DNA of 7,766 nt from a bacterium (Candidatus Ratteibacteria) CG_4_9_14_3_um_filter_41_21 (GTDB lineage Bacteria > Ratteibacteria > UBA8468), in the NCBI GenBank assembly GCA_002791075.1, contig PFWI01000107.1:1-7766 (forward strand), written 5' to 3'. Shown piece by piece: positions 6,481 to 7,766 of the stretch. The number at the start of each line of letters is the position of its first letter. Position 1 is the first letter of the stretch. The translations under genes were made by a program, and so were the position numbers. The notes under the pieces were generated by a model. It ran no database searches. It had not been told where the DNA came from and saw only the letters and a list, made by a program, of their open reading frames with translations.

Positions 6481-6521
6481 TATGCGGAGAGGTTAGCTTC
6501 CTTGATATTTCTCACAGCAAC

Positions 6522-6550
6522 TTTATAACATATACGACCGTTTTAATCAA
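6522..6550 (-). promoter_or_regulatory. Possible second, upstream promoter for hypF
   Basis: On the minus strand TTGATT (6550-6545), a 17-nt spacer and TATAAA (6527-6522). It lies ~70 nt upstream of the first match and would give a leader of roughly 100 nt. The region is AT-rich, so a chance match is quite possible. Confidence 0.3.
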
Positions 6551-6610
6551 GTTATTGCTAATCCAATACTCCCTTACTCGATCAATAATAGCCTGAAAGA
6601 AGTTTTGAAG

Positions 6611-6639
6611 TTGACATCAAAGAGATTTTTTGGTATGAT
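6611..6639 (+). promoter_or_regulatory. Near-consensus extended -10 promoter, apparently for a leaderless mRNA
   Basis: TTGACA (6611-6616), a 17-nt spacer and TATGAT (6634-6639), with the TGN extension of an extended -10 box at 6631-6633. Transcription would start about 7 nt after the -10, at 6646-6647, exactly where the likely start codon ATG (6647-6649) of the secretion gene lies. No Shine-Dalgarno sequence precedes that ATG. Confidence 0.7.
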
Positions 6640-6646
6640 TTTGGCA

Positions 6647-7648
6647 ATGAAGATAAAATCTCTCTTACTGATGCTCTTTATCCTCAATCTTCCTTTAGCC
6701 TTCCTCCAAGCTAAAACAGAGGAAAACTCGCCAGATGACTACAGCATCATTTATGAACGTGACCTTTTCAACCTTGCCCCAAAGAAAAAAGGAAAGCCAG
6801 TAGTAATAAAACCGCTTTTTATCCCCCTTGCCCAGAGGTTAAGACTGAAAGGAATAATTACGAAAGAGAATCCTTTGGAGAGCCTGGCCGTCATTGAAAT
6901 CCTGGGAGGGGGTAAACAAGAAATTTACCGGGTAGGGAACTTAGTAGAGAATGGCAAAATTCTTGAGATATTGAAGGAGAGTGTTGTCCTTCTTAATGAG
7001 GAAGGCAAAGAGGAGAGATTGCTTCTCGCAATAGAGACATTGCCAGAAACAGGAAGGATTGCCCAAAGAAAGACAGCCTCTAACCAATTTATCTTCTCTC
7101 CCCTTCTCAGAGAAAGTGGCCCTCCTCAACAAACTCCTCTTTTTTCCCAGAAAGAAGTTAAGGGAGAGTTCTCGTCCGGTGGATGGGATAAAACTCTCCC
7201 AGAAAAGGCCTACTCATCAAGCGAATCTAGCGCCGTATCTGGCAGTCAACTCCTCCCGAGCAAAGAGACCCTCTCTTCTCCTACCTCAAAAACCACCGGT
7301 ATAACTACCCAGGGCGAAGGGGAATTGGGGTTGTCCATCTTCCCCTATACTATTGGAGAAGGAGGAAGAACTACCTCCATCTCCTGGAAAGTTACCTCAG
7401 CCGCTGAAGGGTCGGAGACCAATCTTTACTGGTCCTATCTTTCCGACTTTTCCGATTCTGATGAATTCAGCGACCACACTCAATATCGTAATAAAGGAAA
7501 GACTTTCAGCGGAACTCAACAAGAATTTTCGGATACAATTTCTATTTCACCTACCTCCTCCACCGGGATTCTCGCTTTAATCTACGCCAAAATTGACGGA
7601 AGGGAAAAGACCTTTGGCCCTATTCCCATCAGGATTTCTAACCTCTGA
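6647..7648 (+). CDS. Exported GspC/PilP-like protein (type II secretion or type IV pilus HR domain)
   Basis: The 333-residue product starts MKIKSLLLMLF and has a hydrophobic segment to ~residue 20, followed by FLQAK. This could be a cleavable signal peptide or an N-terminal anchor as in GspC. Residues ~37-127 (ERDLFNL, RLKGII, SLAVIEI, YRVGNLV, ILEILKESVVLL) match the HR domain of GspC/PilP, the periplasmic piece that contacts the secretin of a type II secretion or type IV pilus machine. A Ser/Thr/Pro/Gly-rich linker (~128-225) leads to a C-terminal domain of ~105 residues that looks beta-rich (SISWKVTSA, NLYWSYLSD, ILALIYAKIDG) and that I do not recognise. I chose ATG 6647 rather than TTG 6605 or ATG 6635 because the signal peptide starts cleanly there and because the strong promoter overlaps the upstream candidates. 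It is probably the first gene of an operon continuing past the window. Confidence 0.72.
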   Translation: MKIKSLLLMLFILNLPLAFLQAKTEENSPDDYSIIYERDLFNLAPKKKGKPVVIKPLFIPLAQRLRLKGIITKENPLESLAVIEILGGGKQEIYRVGNLVENGKILEILKESVVLLNEEGKEERLLLAIETLPETGRIAQRKTASNQFIFSPLLRESGPPQQTPLFSQKEVKGEFSSGGWDKTLPEKAYSSSESSAVSGSQLLPSKETLSSPTSKTTGITTQGEGELGLSIFPYTIGEGGRTTSISWKVTSAAEGSETNLYWSYLSDFSDSDEFSDHTQYRNKGKTFSGTQQEFSDTISISPTSSTGILALIYAKIDGREKTFGPIPIRISNL

Positions 7649-7650
7649 AA

Positions 7651-7766
7651 ATGCCAAAGAGAATTTCCCTTTTTTTGTTCCCCCTTTTCTTTCTTCTCGT
7701 GCCCTTCACGAAACTCTGAAACCCGCGTTACTATTGCGTTTCCGAAGACCTATCTTTTTGATTTGC
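7651..7766 (+). CDS. Start of a next exported protein, apparently frameshifted and truncated by the window
   Basis: An ATG 2 nt after the preceding stop opens MPKRISLFLFPLFFLLVPFTKL, a convincing signal peptide, but a TGA at 7717-7719 ends it after 22 residues. The +1 frame is open to the window end and gives ...NSETRVTIAFPKTYLFDL, which looks like the start of a mature periplasmic protein. The region between has homopolymers (T7, C5, T4), so one extra base there would explain the break, either as a real mutation or a sequence error. Position after a gspC-like gene, and the VTIAFPKTYLFDL segment, would fit the N-terminal domain of a secretin (GspD/PilQ), but too little is visible to claim it. 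Confidence 0.35.

Noticed and set aside
6605..6646. TTG at 6605 or ATG at 6635 as start of the GspC-like gene
   Set aside because: Both lie within the core promoter boxes, would put extra residues before a clean signal peptide, and lack a ribosome binding site.

Overview
The window (about 7.8 kb, moderate GC) looks like chromosomal DNA of an uncultured Gram-negative, probably anaerobic bacterium. The evidence is an outer-membrane beta-barrel protein ending in Phe, a GspC/PilP-like secretion protein, and a complete hypF-hypC-hypD-hypE set for maturing [NiFe]-hydrogenases. Dispersed repeats, including the 'SLRAKRSNL' type, and the general style recall uncultured lineages such as Omnitrophota. 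That placement is an impression, because the window holds no marker gene.

Layout. Positions 2-1012 (+) are the 3' part of a porin/alginate-export-like beta-barrel gene. Positions 1013-1160 are AT-rich and carry five TTATCAAA-type motifs in both orientations. They run straight into 1159-1557 (+), the 3' end of a Fic-family (AMP-transferase) gene that keeps its winged-helix tail but has lost the catalytic core. Convergent to it is a tight minus-strand operon read from 6416 down to 1570 in the order hypF, hypC, hypD, hypE. A divergent intergenic region (6417-6646) holds one or two sigma70-like promoters for hypF and a near-perfect promoter for the plus-strand gene at 6647-7648. That gene encodes an exported protein with a GspC/PilP-type HR domain. 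A further secretory gene seems to begin at 7651 and carries a frameshift.

How the genes work together. HypF carbamoylates the C-terminal Cys of HypE, and HypE dehydrates the group to a thiocyanate. The HypC-HypD scaffold receives the cyanide and builds Fe(CN)2CO for the large subunit of a [NiFe]-hydrogenase. No hydrogenase, hypA or hypB is present here.

The most notable feature is that hypF is packed with six short repeat tracts, all translated in frame. They are four tracts of exactly four 7-bp units, one 23-bp tandem duplication, and one 72-bp palindromic element with 11-bp terminal inverted repeats. hypE has a seventh tract, of 10-bp units. Removing about 90 repeat-encoded residues brings HypF from 834 aa to near the usual 750 aa. 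All four heptad tracts lie in the one orientation that reads without stop codons. This suggests that repeat spread through the genome has been tolerated inside essential-type domains.
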